A stretch of 64,000 nucleotides of DNA from Cohnella phaseoli. GTDB lineage: Bacteria > Bacillota > Bacilli > Paenibacillales > Paenibacillaceae. A program made the position numbers and the translations under genes. The stretch lies in NCBI RefSeq assembly GCF_003386235.1, contig NZ_QRDZ01000007.1, forward strand, positions 1-64,000, given 5' to 3'. Position 1 is the first letter of the stretch. Every line of letters begins with the position of its first letter. The notes beneath the pieces were generated by a model. The model saw only the letters and a list, made by a program, of their open reading frames with translations, had not been told where the DNA came from and searched no databases. Of this stretch, positions 27,330 to 37,011 are shown one piece after another.

Positions 27330-28905
27330 CGACGAGCCGATCGTGCCTCAGGCGCTGCGCGCCCTTATCCCTTGGGAGGAGCACGGCTTTACCTGGCTGC
27401 CCCCCGCCGAAAACGGCGCCGAGGCGCTGGAGTTGATCGAGCGGGACAGGCCCGACTTGCTGCTGCTCGACTGCCGGATGCCGGGCTTGACCGGGCTGGA
27501 GCTGCTGGAGGAAATCAACGCGCGCGGACTTCCGATCAAATCGGTCATTCTGAGCGGACACGACGAGTTCGTATATGCGCAGCAGGCGATCAAGCTAGGA
27601 GCCCTCGACTACCTGCTGAAGCCGCCGGACCTCGATCAGCTGCTTCATGTCGTCCTGTCGGTCAAGCAAAGCTGGGAGGAGGAACGGAAACTTAAGCATC
27701 AGCTCACGGATCATCTGCCGATGGTTCGCTTCCGCTTCCTGACCTCCCTGCTGGAAGGCGCCCGTTTTAACGAGGAGCTGTTCGAGGAGAAGACGGGTTT
27801 TCTGCAAATTCCGTTGCGCGTCGGTCCCATCTATCTGGCGATCGTCGACCTGGAAGAGGATCCGGACGATCCGAAAAACTATTCCTACGAGGATCAGCAG
27901 CTCATGAACTTCGCCGTGTTGAACGTCTCTGAGGAGACGCTGGCAGCGTGGCCGCACAAATTCATGATCTGTCCCGGACACAATCGATTCGTGTTGCTGG
28001 TTAACGTCGCGGATGCGGACAAACGGAAGTTCCGCAACGATCTGCGCGCCCTTGCCGACAATCTGCGGACGACGCTCCGCTACTCGGCGATGATCGGAGT
28101 TTCGGCGCATGGATCGAGCCTGAATACGGAGGGAAAAAGCCTCTATCAATCGGCCAAGACGGCGCTGGAGTACAAATATTACACGGGTCCCGGCGAGGTC
28201 GTGTTCGTGGAGGATCTCGAATGGGAGAACGTCGTCGCCCCCGATCTGGAGCTTCCCGCTTCCGCTCCCGTCGACGAAGCGCTTCAGCTTGCGCTCAAAA
28301 TCGGCAGCCCCGAGCAGTTAGACGCGTGGCTCGGCGACTTTATCCTTCATTTGAAAAGCAGCGATTACCCCGTTCAGGTGACCAAGTCGATCGCCGTCAA
28401 GCATATGGTGACGGCAGCGGACTCGCTGGCGACCATGCATCCGAAGCTGACCCTCGACGATTTGCTGCCTCCGCCGCAAATCTCGCTGTTCTTTGCGGCG
28501 GCCACGCTCGACCAGTTGGCCGGAGAGCTGCGCCGCTACTTGGACGGGCTGCTGCGGCGGACGCTGGACTTGCGCAAGGACGGCAAAAATGCGGTCGTGG
28601 AAAAAACGAAGCTGTTCATCGCCGAGCGCTTTCGCGATAACATCACGCTGGAAACGGCCGCTCAAGAGGTACACATGTCCCCCGTCTACCTCAGTTTTCT
28701 GTTTAAGCAGGTCGAAGGCGTCAATCTGTCCGACTATTTGACCGAGACCCGGCTCGGCGAGGCAAAGCGGCTGCTCGCGACCACCTCGCTGAAAACCTAC
28801 GAGGTTGCGGTTCGCGCCGGCTATGCGGACGAGAAGTATTTCAGCCGCTTGTTCAAGAAGAGAACGGGATTGACGCCGACCGAATACCGCAATCGGGAAG
28901 CGTGA
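27310..28905 (+). CDS. YesN-like response regulator, AraC-type DNA binding
   Basis: 531 aa. Receiver domain with acidic pocket VVDDEP and phosphoacceptor Asp54 in LLLLDCRMPG, followed by Thr/Ser and Lys positions (VILSGHDEF, DYLLKPPDL). A long central region has no clear motif. The C-terminal AraC domain has two helix-turn-helices (ITLETAAQEVHMSPVYLSFL and YEVAVRAGYADEKYFSRLFK, ending TGLTPTEYR). ATG at 27310 lies inside the 3' end of the kinase gene. It should activate the divergent ABC operon when phosphorylated. The frame extends upstream but without receiver homology. Confidence 0.92.
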   Translation: MKIMVVDDEPIVPQALRALIPWEEHGFTWLPPAENGAEALELIERDRPDLLLLDCRMPGLTGLELLEEINARGLPIKSVILSGHDEFVYAQQAIKLGALDYLLKPPDLDQLLHVVLSVKQSWEEERKLKHQLTDHLPMVRFRFLTSLLEGARFNEELFEEKTGFLQIPLRVGPIYLAIVDLEEDPDDPKNYSYEDQQLMNFAVLNVSEETLAAWPHKFMICPGHNRFVLLVNVADADKRKFRNDLRALADNLRTTLRYSAMIGVSAHGSSLNTEGKSLYQSAKTALEYKYYTGPGEVVFVEDLEWENVVAPDLELPASAPVDEALQLALKIGSPEQLDAWLGDFILHLKSSDYPVQVTKSIAVKHMVTAADSLATMHPKLTLDDLLPPPQISLFFAAATLDQLAGELRRYLDGLLRRTLDLRKDGKNAVVEKTKLFIAERFRDNITLETAAQEVHMSPVYLSFLFKQVEGVNLSDYLTETRLGEAKRLLATTSLKTYEVAVRAGYADEKYFSRLFKKRTGLTPTEYRNREA

Positions 28906-28906
28906 T

Positions 28907-28950
28907 AAAGCCCGGCAGCGCGGCTCCGAGGAGCTCCGCTGCCGGGCTTT
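28907..28950. terminator. Bidirectional terminator between the regulator gene and pcrA
   Basis: Long perfect-stem hairpin with arms AAAGCCCGGCAGCG / CGCTGCCGGGCTTT between convergent stop codons (28905 and 28955). T runs are short on both sides (TTTGTAG and TTTATCA), so efficiency is moderate. Confidence 0.75.
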
Positions 28951-28954
28951 GTAG

Positions 28955-31396
28955 TTAGACTTTGGTTACGGGAGCGAACGCCGCAAGCAATCGCTTGACG
29001 CCGGTCGGCGCCGGGAAGGCGATCTGTAGCTCGGCGTCGTTGCCCGTTCCTTTGACGGAGACGACGGTTCCGACGCCCCACTTGGCATGCTGCACCTTGT
29101 CGCCGGCGGCGATCGCCATACCGTCTCCGACCGGCTTGGCCGCGGAAGGCGTCTGCGGACGGGCAACCGATGACGAGCCGCCTGCCGCGCCGCCGTTCAT
29201 CGGAGAGACGGTTGGACGCGCGCCGAGACCCGAAGGCGGATAACCGCCTCCTCCTCCTCCGCTTCCCGTCGTCGAGCCGGAACCGGTGTAGGAGGAGCCT
29301 CTCTGAGAACCGTAGCCTGAACCTCCGTAAGAGGAACCTGAACTGCCTCCGCCTATCCGAGAGCCGTAGCCGCCGTACGAGCCTGGACGCGCGCCTCCTG
29401 CCGGAGCGAACGCCTCCTTCAGCTCGTTCGGGATTTCCCCAAGGAACCGGGACGGCGCGTTCGAGCTTGTGCGGCCGTATAGCAGCCTCATTCTTGCGCA
29501 GGTCAGGTACAGTTTTTTCTCCGCGCGTGTAATGCCGACATAAGCCAGCCTCCGCTCCTCTTCCATCTCCTCGTTGTCCATCAGAGAACGGCTTCCCGGG
29601 AAGACGCCCTCCTCCATACCGACGATGAAGACGATCGGGAACTCCAAGCCTTTGGCGCTGTGCATCGTCATGAGTATGACGGCGTCGCCGTCGTCTTCCT
29701 CGTCGTCGCCCATCGAATCGATGTCCGCGACAAGCGCCAGCTCCGTCAGAAAGCTGAGTAGAGACTTGTCTTCGTTGCGTTTTTCGAACTCCTGGGTAAC
29801 GGACAGGAATTCTTCGATGTTTTCCAGCCGGGCCTTGGACTCGAGCGTATTCTCGCGCTGCAGCTCCAGCCGATACTCGGACAGTTCCAGCAGCTTCTCG
29901 GTCAGCTCCGTTACCGACAAGTAGTCGGTCATCGCGCTGAGGTTACGGATCAAATCGCGGAAGCTGCCGAGCGCCGACTTGGCCCGATTCTGGATATCGA
30001 GATGGTATAGACCATCGCCAAGCAAGCCGTCTCCTTCGTTCAGCAGCCGCAGAATCGAGATGCCTTTGCGGGTCGCTTCCGCCTGCACTTTCGTCATGGT
30101 CGTATCGCCAAGCCCCCGTTTAGGCTCGTTGACGATTCTTAGCAAGCTGTTGTCGTCATCCGGATTAGAGATTAAACGCAGGTAGGACAAAATATCTTTG
30201 ATCTCTTTGCGATCATAGAACTTGATGCCGCCGACGATCTGATATGGGATTTCCGACTTGATCAGAATTTCCTCTACGACCCGCGACATCGCGTTTGTTC
30301 GATACAAGATCGCATGATCGCCGTAACGTCGGCCGCCCTGACGATTTTTGCGAATTTCTCCGGCGACGAAGTAGCCTTCCTCATGCTCCGAGTCGCCTTG
30401 ATAAATCGTAATTTTGTCCCCGCCGGCCTGGTCCGTCCATAGATTTTTCGCTTTGCGGCCAATATTATTCTTAATAACCGAGTTGGCGGCGTCCAGAATG
30501 TTCGAGGTGGACCGATAGTTCTGCTCCAGCAAAATGCTGCACGCTTCGGGATAATCCTTCTCGAAGTTGAGAATGTTCGTAATGTCCGCGCCCCGCCAGC
30601 GATAGATCGACTGATCGCTGTCCCCCACGACGCAGAGATTGTGGTGCTTGCTGGCCATCATTTTACAGAGGGTATATTGCGCTTTGTTGGTATCCTGGTA
30701 TTCGTCTACGTGAATATATTTGAATTTGTTCTGATAGAAATCGAGCACTTCGGGGGCGTCCTTGAACAACTGGATCGTCAGCAGCAGCAGGTCGTCGAAA
30801 TCGAGCGAATTGTTCGCCTTCAACCGCTTCTGGTACTGCGTATAGACTTTGGCGACGATGGATTCGAAGTAGTCTCCCTGCCGCTGATCGTACTGCTCGG
30901 GGGACACCAGCTCGTTCTTGGCGGCGCCGATGGCGGCCTGAACGGCTTTCGGCTCGAATCTTTTGACGTCGAGGTTGTTGTCTTTCATGATGTTGCGAAT
31001 AACAGACAACTGGTCGCCGGAATCGAGAATGCTGAAGCTCGAACTGAAGCCGATTTTATCAATATCCCTGCGCAGAATGCGCACGCACATCGAGTGGAAC
31101 GTGCTGACCCAGATGTCCCGGCCGGACGGGCCGACCAGCTTGGATACGCGCTCCTGCATTTCTCGCGCCGCCTTGTTCGTAAACGTGATGGCCAAGATGC
31201 TCCACGGCGCCGCCAGACGTTTGGAGATAATATAGGCGATGCGATGCGTCAGTACTCTCGTCTTGCCGCTGCCCGCTCCCGCCATAATGAGCAGCGGACC
31301 CTCGGTCGTGACCGCCGCTTCCTTCTGCCTCGGATTAAGTCGATTGATTGAATCGTCGATATCGATGGAATGTTCGTTATCCCTTTCGAAGAACAT
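28955..31396 (-). CDS. pcrA: ATP-dependent DNA helicase PcrA (UvrD/Rep family)
   Basis: 813 aa, superfamily 1 helicase for repair and rolling-circle replication. Motif I is [11 protein letters not shown], motif [13 protein letters not shown], motif [18 protein letters not shown], motif [13 protein letters not shown], motif [16 protein letters not shown]. Residues from about 680 to 760 form a Gly/Ser/Tyr-rich linker, followed by the C-terminal Tudor-like segment that binds RNA polymerase ([16 protein letters not shown]). ATG has AAAGGAG upstream and overlaps the end of pcrB by 20 nt. The usual downstream partner ligA is not adjacent; instead a regulator gene converges on it. Confidence 0.96.
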   Translation of the reverse strand: MFFERDNEHSIDIDDSINRLNPRQKEAAVTTEGPLLIMAGAGSGKTRVLTHRIAYIISKRLAAPWSILAITFTNKAAREMQERVSKLVGPSGRDIWVSTFHSMCVRILRRDIDKIGFSSSFSILDSGDQLSVIRNIMKDNNLDVKRFEPKAVQAAIGAAKNELVSPEQYDQRQGDYFESIVAKVYTQYQKRLKANNSLDFDDLLLLTIQLFKDAPEVLDFYQNKFKYIHVDEYQDTNKAQYTLCKMMASKHHNLCVVGDSDQSIYRWRGADITNILNFEKDYPEACSILLEQNYRSTSNILDAANSVIKNNIGRKAKNLWTDQAGGDKITIYQGDSEHEEGYFVAGEIRKNRQGGRRYGDHAILYRTNAMSRVVEEILIKSEIPYQIVGGIKFYDRKEIKDILSYLRLISNPDDDNSLLRIVNEPKRGLGDTTMTKVQAEATRKGISILRLLNEGDGLLGDGLYHLDIQNRAKSALGSFRDLIRNLSAMTDYLSVTELTEKLLELSEYRLELQRENTLESKARLENIEEFLSVTQEFEKRNEDKSLLSFLTELALVADIDSMGDDEEDDGDAVILMTMHSAKGLEFPIVFIVGMEEGVFPGSRSLMDNEEMEEERRLAYVGITRAEKKLYLTCARMRLLYGRTSSNAPSRFLGEIPNELKEAFAPAGGARPGSYGGYGSRIGGGSSGSSYGGSGYGSQRGSSYTGSGSTTGSGGGGGGYPPSGLGARPTVSPMNGGAAGGSSSVARPQTPSAAKPVGDGMAIAAGDKVQHAKWGVGTVVSVKGTGNDAELQIAFPAPTGVKRLLAAFAPVTKV

Positions 31397-32105
31397 CTTT
31401 TTGCTCCTTTACCGCTTGGTTAACCGCGTTAACTGTAGCCAACGCGGCAGCCAGATTTTCGTAAATAATATTGCCTACGACAACCGTATCCGCTCTCAGC
31501 GCCGCTTGCGCCGCCTTGTCGGGGCCGTCGATGCCCCCTCCGTAAAAGAGATGGGCTTGATGTAGCGTATTGCGGATGGTCCCGAGCAGCTCCATATCGC
31601 CGAACGTCCCGCTATACTCGACATACAGCACCGGCACGTTCCACAGTCTGTCGGCCACTTGAGCGAAGGCGACCGCTTCGGCGGGAGAGATGTCGGCGTC
31701 CGCTTCGGTCAGCTTGGCGACGGTCGCATCCGGATTTAGCACCAGATACGCTTCGCCAACGATCGAATCCCATGGCAGCAGATGTCCGAATTCCCGAATG
31801 GCGGCCGCATGATGGCCGATCAGCCACTCGGCCCGCTTCGTATTCAGCACGCTCGGGATAAAATAGCCGTCGAAGCCCGGCACTCCGCACGCCGGATCGG
31901 ACAGCTCGAACGCGCAAGGAACCTCGTACCTGCGTATTCGGGACATCAGCTCCACCGTGTTGTCGAAGGTCACCCCGCTCGAGCCGCCGACGAGGATCGC
32001 ATCCGTACCGGAGGCGCATACCGCCTCCAGCGCTTCGTCTCCGATGTCCCTGTCGGGATCGAGCTTAAACACATGTTTCCAACCGCTATAAAATGAGGGG
32101 CGCAT
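31377..32105 (-). CDS. pcrB: Heptaprenylglyceryl phosphate synthase
   Basis: About 242 aa TIM-barrel prenyltransferase that joins glycerol-1-phosphate to heptaprenyl diphosphate in Firmicute archaeal-type lipid synthesis. Family marks: a start near [17 protein letters not shown], the phosphate loops [16 protein letters not shown] and [12 protein letters not shown], and [14 protein letters not shown] at 32105 has GGAGG 4 bp upstream; starts further out lack a site. Overlap with pcrA shows co-translation, as in other Bacillales. Confidence 0.92.
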   Translation of the reverse strand: MRPSFYSGWKHVFKLDPDRDIGDEALEAVCASGTDAILVGGSSGVTFDNTVELMSRIRRYEVPCAFELSDPACGVPGFDGYFIPSVLNTKRAEWLIGHHAAAIREFGHLLPWDSIVGEAYLVLNPDATVAKLTEADADISPAEAVAFAQVADRLWNVPVLYVEYSGTFGDMELLGTIRNTLHQAHLFYGGGIDGPDKAAQAALRADTVVVGNIIYENLAAALATVNAVNQAVKEQKDVLRKG

Positions 32106-32171
32106 ACAGCCTCCATAATTCCGCATAATGTAAAATGCCGGCAAACGATTCCGCTCTAATAGAGTCGGCTA

Positions 32172-32340
32172 ACTAGGGCGTGTCTGAATACTCCGAGGGC
32201 AGCAAATTTTGCCGAATTTTCGTTCCATGCAAGGAACTTTTGTGAAGGCGTACCGTAGGTACGTCAAGCAAAAGTGACGAAGCAGGGGGCGAAAAGGCGG
32301 TGAAAGGTGCCCCTGAGCGGGTTTTCAGACACGCCCTAGT
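32172..32340. mobile_element. MITE-like element (169 bp)
   Basis: Perfect 17-bp terminal inverted repeats ACTAGGGCGTGTCTGAA (32172-32188) and complement (32324-32340). The interior is also near-palindromic, around GGCGTACC GTA GGTACGTC. TA or CTAG flanks each end, as expected for an IS5- or IS630-type transposase that duplicates a short target. No coding sequence inside, so it would depend on a transposase elsewhere. Confidence 0.65.
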
Positions 32341-32384
32341 AGAGGGGACTCAAAAGTAACGTAATCCAAACATCGGAAACCTGC

Positions 32385-32697
32385 AAGCTTGGCCAACGCG
32401 CTTGCAGGTGCGTAACATCGCGGTTGGACGCTCTAAGCTTGGCCAACGCGCTTGCAGCTGCGTAACATCGTGGTTGGACGCTCTAAGCTTGGCCAGCACG
32501 CTTGCAGCCGCGTAACATCGTGGTTGGGCGCTCTAAGCTTGGCCAGCACGCCTGCAGCCGCGTAACATCGTGGTTGGGCGCTCTAAGCTTGGCCAGCACG
32601 CTTGCAGCTGTGTAACATCGTGGTTGGACGCTCTAAGCTTGGCCAGCACGCTTGCAGCTGTGTAACATCGCAGTTGGACGCTCTAAGCTTGGCCAGT
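32385..32697. repeat. 50-bp tandem repeat array (six full units)
   Basis: Units start with AAGCTTGGCC at 32385, 32435, 32485, 32535, 32585, 32635 and a partial seventh at 32685, an exact 50-bp period. Within each unit: GCTTGCAG, GTAACATCG and GTTGGACGCTCT. Units differ at a few positions (CCAACGCG versus CCAGCACG, GCAGCTG versus GCAGCCG). No ORF runs through on both sides and no gene is seen from 32345 to 32920. Confidence 0.9.
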
Positions 32698-32920
32698 CGT
32701 CTTACGCATCTCCAAGCGAATTCATTACGTTATTTAGGGATCGCTCTTCTAGTTAATAGTCTACAGGAAATCGGCCGCTCTTCCAACCTGGGAACTAGAA
32801 CTAATTTAGCCTCGGCTCAAAGTGGTGAGCAAGGCAGTCATGAACGATTCATTCGAAATAAATCTGAACGAATAAGCACGTAGGACGGTCTAATACCTGC
32901 CGTTCGACCTGATCCCAGAC

Positions 32921-33354
32921 AAATAAGACCGCGCAGCGGTCTTATCGCTCACACCCCGGCTCCGTTCAGACGAATAAGACCGTGCTGCGGTCTTATCGCT
33001 CACATCCCGGGTCCGTTCAGGCGAATAAGGCCGCGCAGCGGTCTTATCGCTCACATCCCGGCTCCGCTCAGACGAATAAGACCGTGCTGCGGGCTTATTA
33101 CCCACATCCCGGACTCGTTCAGGCGAATAAGGCCGCGCAGCGGTCTTATCGCTCACATCCCGGCTCCGTTCAGACGAATAAGACCGTGCTGCGGTCTTAT
33201 TACCCACATCCCGGACTCGTTCAGGCGAATAAGGCCGCGCAGCGGTCTTATCGCTCACATCCCGGCTCCGCTCAGACGAATAAGACCGTGCTGCGGTCTT
33301 ATTACCCACATCCCGGACTCGTTCAGGCGAATAAGGCCGCGCGGCGGTCTTATT
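32921..33354. repeat. 51-bp tandem array of hairpin units (about nine copies)
   Basis: Each 51-bp unit holds a palindrome AATAAGACCG...CGGTCTTAT with a 4-5 nt loop, then CGCTCACATCCCGG or TTACCCACATCCCGG and CGTTCAGRC. Two unit types alternate (RACCGTGCTGCGGTC and GGCCGCGCAGCGGTC), giving a 102-bp higher-order period. Because 51 is divisible by three, open frames appear on both strands (32890-33393 minus and 32982-33389 plus), but they have no ribosome site or protein character and are judged non-coding. Confidence 0.9.
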
Positions 33355-33408
33355 CCAGCCGTCCGTCCCGTTGCAAGGCAGATAGGTAAGCAAGTCGTTG
33401 GGAAAAAA

Positions 33409-34404
33409 TTATGAAGTCATCATTTCATAAGCAATGTCTTCTGTCTTCTTGAACTTCCTCGTCTTGAATGCAGCATGTTTCACGATTAATTCCTTATTCT
33501 TGATTTCAAAAGTAAAACCTTCGCCTGAGAGATTGCCGTTTTTTAAAGACAATCGAACATAGTTTGGCTTGGCGGAGCCTTCTTTTTCTATCCTCGCCCA
33601 CCACTGGTAAAACAGAACTCGTTCCGTTCGATCCTCATTTTCCCATACCCCTGAAAATTCAATCATCATTTGTGTATACTTCACATATTTCCGGCTCAAC
33701 TCATCGTTTGCAGCTCTCGACAGCAGCAGATTCGCATGATGAAATTTGCCTTCTTTATATTGGTCAATTCCGTAAGCGGAATTCACTTTTTTGAGGAACG
33801 TCACTGCCTCTCTATGATCCTGCAGCTCCTTGAGAACATCGATAGCTTTCGTATATTCTTTTGCGGAAAAATGGCGCTTGCTTATGTTGAGTTTTGCTTG
33901 GTAGAGCAGCTCCTCGCTGTCCGAATAACTTCCGAGCTCTTCGTATGCCCGTGCAGCGTTCTCATAATTTTCCGCTTTCATTTGCCGGGCGGCCCTCTGG
34001 TATTTCCTTTCCAAGCTACCCTGCGAGGAAAGCTGCAGCTCGATCGTATCCCGAAACTTCCAGAAGGATTCCTTAACACTTACATTTTCCGATTCGGTAT
34101 ATTTGTTCACCCACATAATAACAATAAAGACCACGGTCGCAAGCAACAGCAAATTTCTTCCTAATCCTCCCGGCTTGGAGGAAACGGGAGCGGTTTTCTC
34201 GTAGCTGTTCACTTCTTCGCTGCGATTTGTCTCGTCTTCCTCAACTTCGTGGCCTGTCTCCTCTTCCTCTTCCTCTTCCTCTTCCTCTACTTCGAGGTCT
34301 GTCTCTTCTTCCGCTGACGCTCCCGGCTCCTCTATCCGCGTTCCGCACAAGCGGCAATAGAGATCCCTCTCGGTCACGGGCTGTCCGCACTGGACGCAAT
34401 TCAT
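33409..34404 (-). CDS. Zinc-ribbon membrane protein with TPR-like region, unknown function
   Basis: 331 aa. N-terminal zinc ribbon with two Cys pairs (CVQCGQ and YCRLCG), then a highly acidic stretch (about residues 34-65, a run of nine or more Glu encoded by a TCTTCC-type hexamer repeat), one membrane helix (about 78-96) and a C-terminal region of helix pairs like TPR repeats (YENAARAYEELGSYSDSEEL, EYTKAIDVLKEL) ending in a beta-rich segment. Ribosome site AGGGGGA upstream. No close relative recognised; zinc-ribbon plus TPR membrane proteins are common in Paenibacillus with no assigned role. Confidence 0.7.
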   Translation of the reverse strand: MNCVQCGQPVTERDLYCRLCGTRIEEPGASAEEETDLEVEEEEEEEEEETGHEVEEDETNRSEEVNSYEKTAPVSSKPGGLGRNLLLLATVVFIVIMWVNKYTESENVSVKESFWKFRDTIELQLSSQGSLERKYQRAARQMKAENYENAARAYEELGSYSDSEELLYQAKLNISKRHFSAKEYTKAIDVLKELQDHREAVTFLKKVNSAYGIDQYKEGKFHHANLLLSRAANDELSRKYVKYTQMMIEFSGVWENEDRTERVLFYQWWARIEKEGSAKPNYVRLSLKNGNLSGEGFTFEIKNKELIVKHAAFKTRKFKKTEDIAYEMMTS

Positions 34405-34500
34405 CGCATGTCCCCCTATTCAAACAACTATAGAGTATCATGCTCTCCCAAATTCAGGCAATAAACATCTCCGCTGACGACTTTTTTCGGGATCGAAGGA

Positions 34501-34536
34501 AAAAGTTCAAGCCGGCGGATAGGCCGCCGGCTTGTT
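34501..34536 (-). terminator. Terminator after galU
   Basis: Hairpin with arms CAAGCCGGCGG / CCGCCGGCTTG followed on the minus strand by AACTTTTTC. About 55 bp downstream of the galU stop codon. Confidence 0.75.
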
Positions 34537-34591
34537 CGTTGTGGATGTGCGCAAATGGGATTATTCCTGAAAATTGACGTCCCGTTAGAGG

Positions 34592-35467
34592 TTAGCGTCC
34601 CAGCTTTTCCTCCAAGTAGGCCCGAACCTCATCCCGCAAGTCCGGACGATCAAGCGCAAAATCGATGATCGTCTTCAAGTAGCCGAGCTTCTCCCCCGTG
34701 TCGTACCGAGTCCCCTCGAACTTGTACGCATAGACGGACTCGTCGTGCATCAGACGGTAGATCGCATCGGTCAATTGGATTTCTCCTCCGGCCCCGACGT
34801 CCTGGTGCTCCAAAATATCAAAAATCGCAGGCGTTAAAATATAGCGCCCGATAATAGCCACGTTCGACGGTGCGTACCCCGGTGCGGGTTTCTCCACGAC
34901 CCCGCGGACTTTCATAATCCGTCCCCCGTCGCCTCCGGACGGATCGGGATCGACGATGCCGTAGCGGGACACCTCTGCGTCCGGCACTTTCTTCACGGCG
35001 AGCACCGAACCTTGAACCTGATCGTACACGTCAATCATTTGCCGCAGACACGGTACTTCCGACTGGACGATGTCGTCACCGAGCAGTACGGCGAACGGCT
35101 CGTTCCCGATAAACTTGCGGGCGCACCAGATTGCGTGTCCAAGCCCTCTCGGCTCCTTCTGGCGAATATAATGAATATCAATCAACTCGGACGGCTTCTG
35201 AACCTCCGACAACAGGTCCAGCTTGCCCTTGCTCAGCAAATTGTGCTCCAACTCAAACGAGCTGTCGAAATGATCCTCGATAGCGCGCTTGCCTTTCCCG
35301 GTCACGATCAGAATATCCTCGATGCCTGCGGCAACCGCTTCCTCGACAATATACTGAATTCCGGGTTTATCGATAATCGGCAGCATTTCTTTCGGCATCG
35401 CCTTCGTCGCCGGAAGGAAACGCGTTCCCAGTCCCGCCGCCGGAATAATCGCCTTGCGAATTTTCAT
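34592..35467 (-). CDS. galU: UTP-glucose-1-phosphate uridylyltransferase
   Basis: About 291 aa. Makes UDP-glucose from UTP and glucose-1-phosphate for wall polymers and glycolipids. The nucleotide loop is [20 protein letters not shown]; further family motifs are [23 protein letters not shown] and [13 protein letters not shown] at 35467 has GAGAGGA 10 bp upstream; the longer frame to 35578 overlaps the dehydrogenase gene and is not conserved. The gene follows the UDP-glucose dehydrogenase homologue by 22 bp, so both are probably one transcript. Confidence 0.95.
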   Translation of the reverse strand: MKIRKAIIPAAGLGTRFLPATKAMPKEMLPIIDKPGIQYIVEEAVAAGIEDILIVTGKGKRAIEDHFDSSFELEHNLLSKGKLDLLSEVQKPSELIDIHYIRQKEPRGLGHAIWCARKFIGNEPFAVLLGDDIVQSEVPCLRQMIDVYDQVQGSVLAVKKVPDAEVSRYGIVDPDPSGGDGGRIMKVRGVVEKPAPGYAPSNVAIIGRYILTPAIFDILEHQDVGAGGEIQLTDAIYRLMHDESVYAYKFEGTRYDTGEKLGYLKTIIDFALDRPDLRDEVRAYLEEKLGR

Positions 35468-35489
35468 CTTGCAGGCATCCTCTCTACAA

Positions 35490-36848
35490 TTACATTGCGA
35501 GCTCGCCCGCCCTGCGAGAGGACGGCCCTGGAATGGATGGCAGCCGTCCGACCCCGATGCAGACAACTCCCTGCGCATTCAGGCTCTCGGCGTCCAAGAT
35601 ATTCCTTCCATCCATAATTATAGGCCGATTCATCCAACTTTTAAAGTTATCTGCCTGAATATGCCTGAACTCGCTCCAGCCAGTGACGACAATGGCAGCG
35701 TCTGCGCCGCAAAGCGCCTCCTCCGCGGACGCGCAGATCGCGACCGAAGCAGGCAGCACGGAACGGGCCGCAGCGGCGGCTTCCGGATCGTATGCCGTTA
35801 ATACGATGCCGGGATGGCGGCGGTTCAGCTCCGCAATGAGGCGCAGCGACGGCGCGTCCCTCATATCGTCGGTTCCCGGCTTGCAGGAAAGACCAAGTAG
35901 AGCCACCTTGCGGCGGGCCGGGTCGGACAGCGCCGCTTCCAGCTTGCGCACCATGCGCAGCGGCAGCATTGCGTTAGCGCGTACTGCGGCCTCCACTAGC
36001 GTCTGGGGCGCTCCCGCATCGTCGGCCATACGGACGAGCGCATGGGAATCGCGCGGCATGCTGGAGCCGCCGAAGCCGAGACCCGCCTCCAGAAAATACG
36101 GCCCGATCCTCGGATCGAGTCCAAGCGATTGCGCCACCAAAGGGTAGTCTGCTCCGACCTGCTCCGCGAATGCGGCCATTTCGTTCGCGAACGAGATTTT
36201 GACTGCCAGGCAGGCGTTGGCGGCCAGCTTGGCCAGCTCGGCGCTTCTGCGATCTACCGCAATAATCGGCCCCGGTAGTCTGCGATGAAGCTGCGTAAGC
36301 CGATCCGCCGCTTCGGGGGTAGCCGTCCCGATCACAATCCGCGCCGGCTCGAAAAAGTCGCGAACTGCGTTGCCCTCCCGCATGAATTCCGGAATGGACA
36401 CCACTTCCACCGCGCAGCTCGCCGGCAGCCGGCCGCGCAGACGCGACTCGGCCCTCTCCGCGGTGCCGACCGGCACGGTGCTGGCGATGGCGATCAGCCT
36501 TGGGCGGTCGCCATCGGCCGGCCATGCCTCGATGCGGTCGATTACCTTCCAGAGCGCGGCGAGCGACATATCGCCGCGCTCGTCCGCAGGCGTAGCGACG
36601 GCAATAAACAGCAGCTCCGCCTCGTTCATAACTGCCGACGGATCGTTACCGAAGCTTAGCCGTCCGGCAGCAAAATTCCGCAGTACAAGCGATTCCAACC
36701 CCGGCTCTCGATATGGAACGATTCCCTGCGACAACTGCGCGATCTTCCCTGAATCGCCGTCCACGCATCGCACTGTATGTCCGAGCTCCGCAAACCCCGC
36801 ACTCATCGTCAATCCGGCCGCGCCCGCTCCCACAATCGCCATTTTCAT
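35490..36848 (-). CDS. UDP-glucose/GDP-mannose dehydrogenase homologue lacking the catalytic Cys
   Basis: About 452 aa. N-terminal Rossmann NAD domain ([16 protein letters not shown]), central helical domain and C-terminal UDP-binding domain ([18 protein letters not shown]). In normal enzymes of this family the nucleophile Cys sits in GFGGSCFPKD; here the same place reads [10 protein letters not shown], with Ser263 in place of Cys. The codon (AGC) is clear in the sequence. Such an enzyme should not complete oxidation of the aldehyde to the acid, so the protein may be inactive, stop at the aldehyde or use another substrate. Start ATG 36848 has GAGGAGG 8 bp upstream. Operon with galU supports a UDP-sugar role. 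Confidence 0.85.
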   Translation of the reverse strand: MKMAIVGAGAAGLTMSAGFAELGHTVRCVDGDSGKIAQLSQGIVPYREPGLESLVLRNFAAGRLSFGNDPSAVMNEAELLFIAVATPADERGDMSLAALWKVIDRIEAWPADGDRPRLIAIASTVPVGTAERAESRLRGRLPASCAVEVVSIPEFMREGNAVRDFFEPARIVIGTATPEAADRLTQLHRRLPGPIIAVDRRSAELAKLAANACLAVKISFANEMAAFAEQVGADYPLVAQSLGLDPRIGPYFLEAGLGFGGSSMPRDSHALVRMADDAGAPQTLVEAAVRANAMLPLRMVRKLEAALSDPARRKVALLGLSCKPGTDDMRDAPSLRLIAELNRRHPGIVLTAYDPEAAAAARSVLPASVAICASAEEALCGADAAIVVTGWSEFRHIQADNFKSWMNRPIIMDGRNILDAESLNAQGVVCIGVGRLPSIPGPSSRRAGELAM

Positions 36849-36964
36849 ATTCCGAGCCTCCTCTATGTCCAGCGCACTCATGCGCAATGTTGACTTGAAC
36901 CGATTGTAGCATCGGAATGAAAACGAGAATGCGCGATTGTGTTAGCGGAGTGTAAATTATGCGC

Positions 36965-36998
36965 AAAACCCCGCCCCCGCAGCGAGCGGGAACGGGGC
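36965..36998 (-). terminator. Terminator after the U32 peptidase gene
   Basis: Minus-strand stem GCCCCGTTCCCGC / GCGGGGGCGGGG followed by TTTTGC, 14 bp past the stop codon. Confidence 0.8.
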
Positions 36999-37011
36999 CT
37001 GGTCATGCCGT

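Noticed and set aside
32385..33354. Possible CRISPR array
   Set aside because: Units follow each other without unique spacers, periods are 50-51 bp of repeat only, and no cas gene is in the window.
32890..33393. 167-aa open frame with 17-residue repeats (minus) and a 135-aa frame (plus)
   Set aside because: Both arise because the 51-bp tandem unit is a multiple of three. No ribosome site, no signal or domain, and both strands are open at once.
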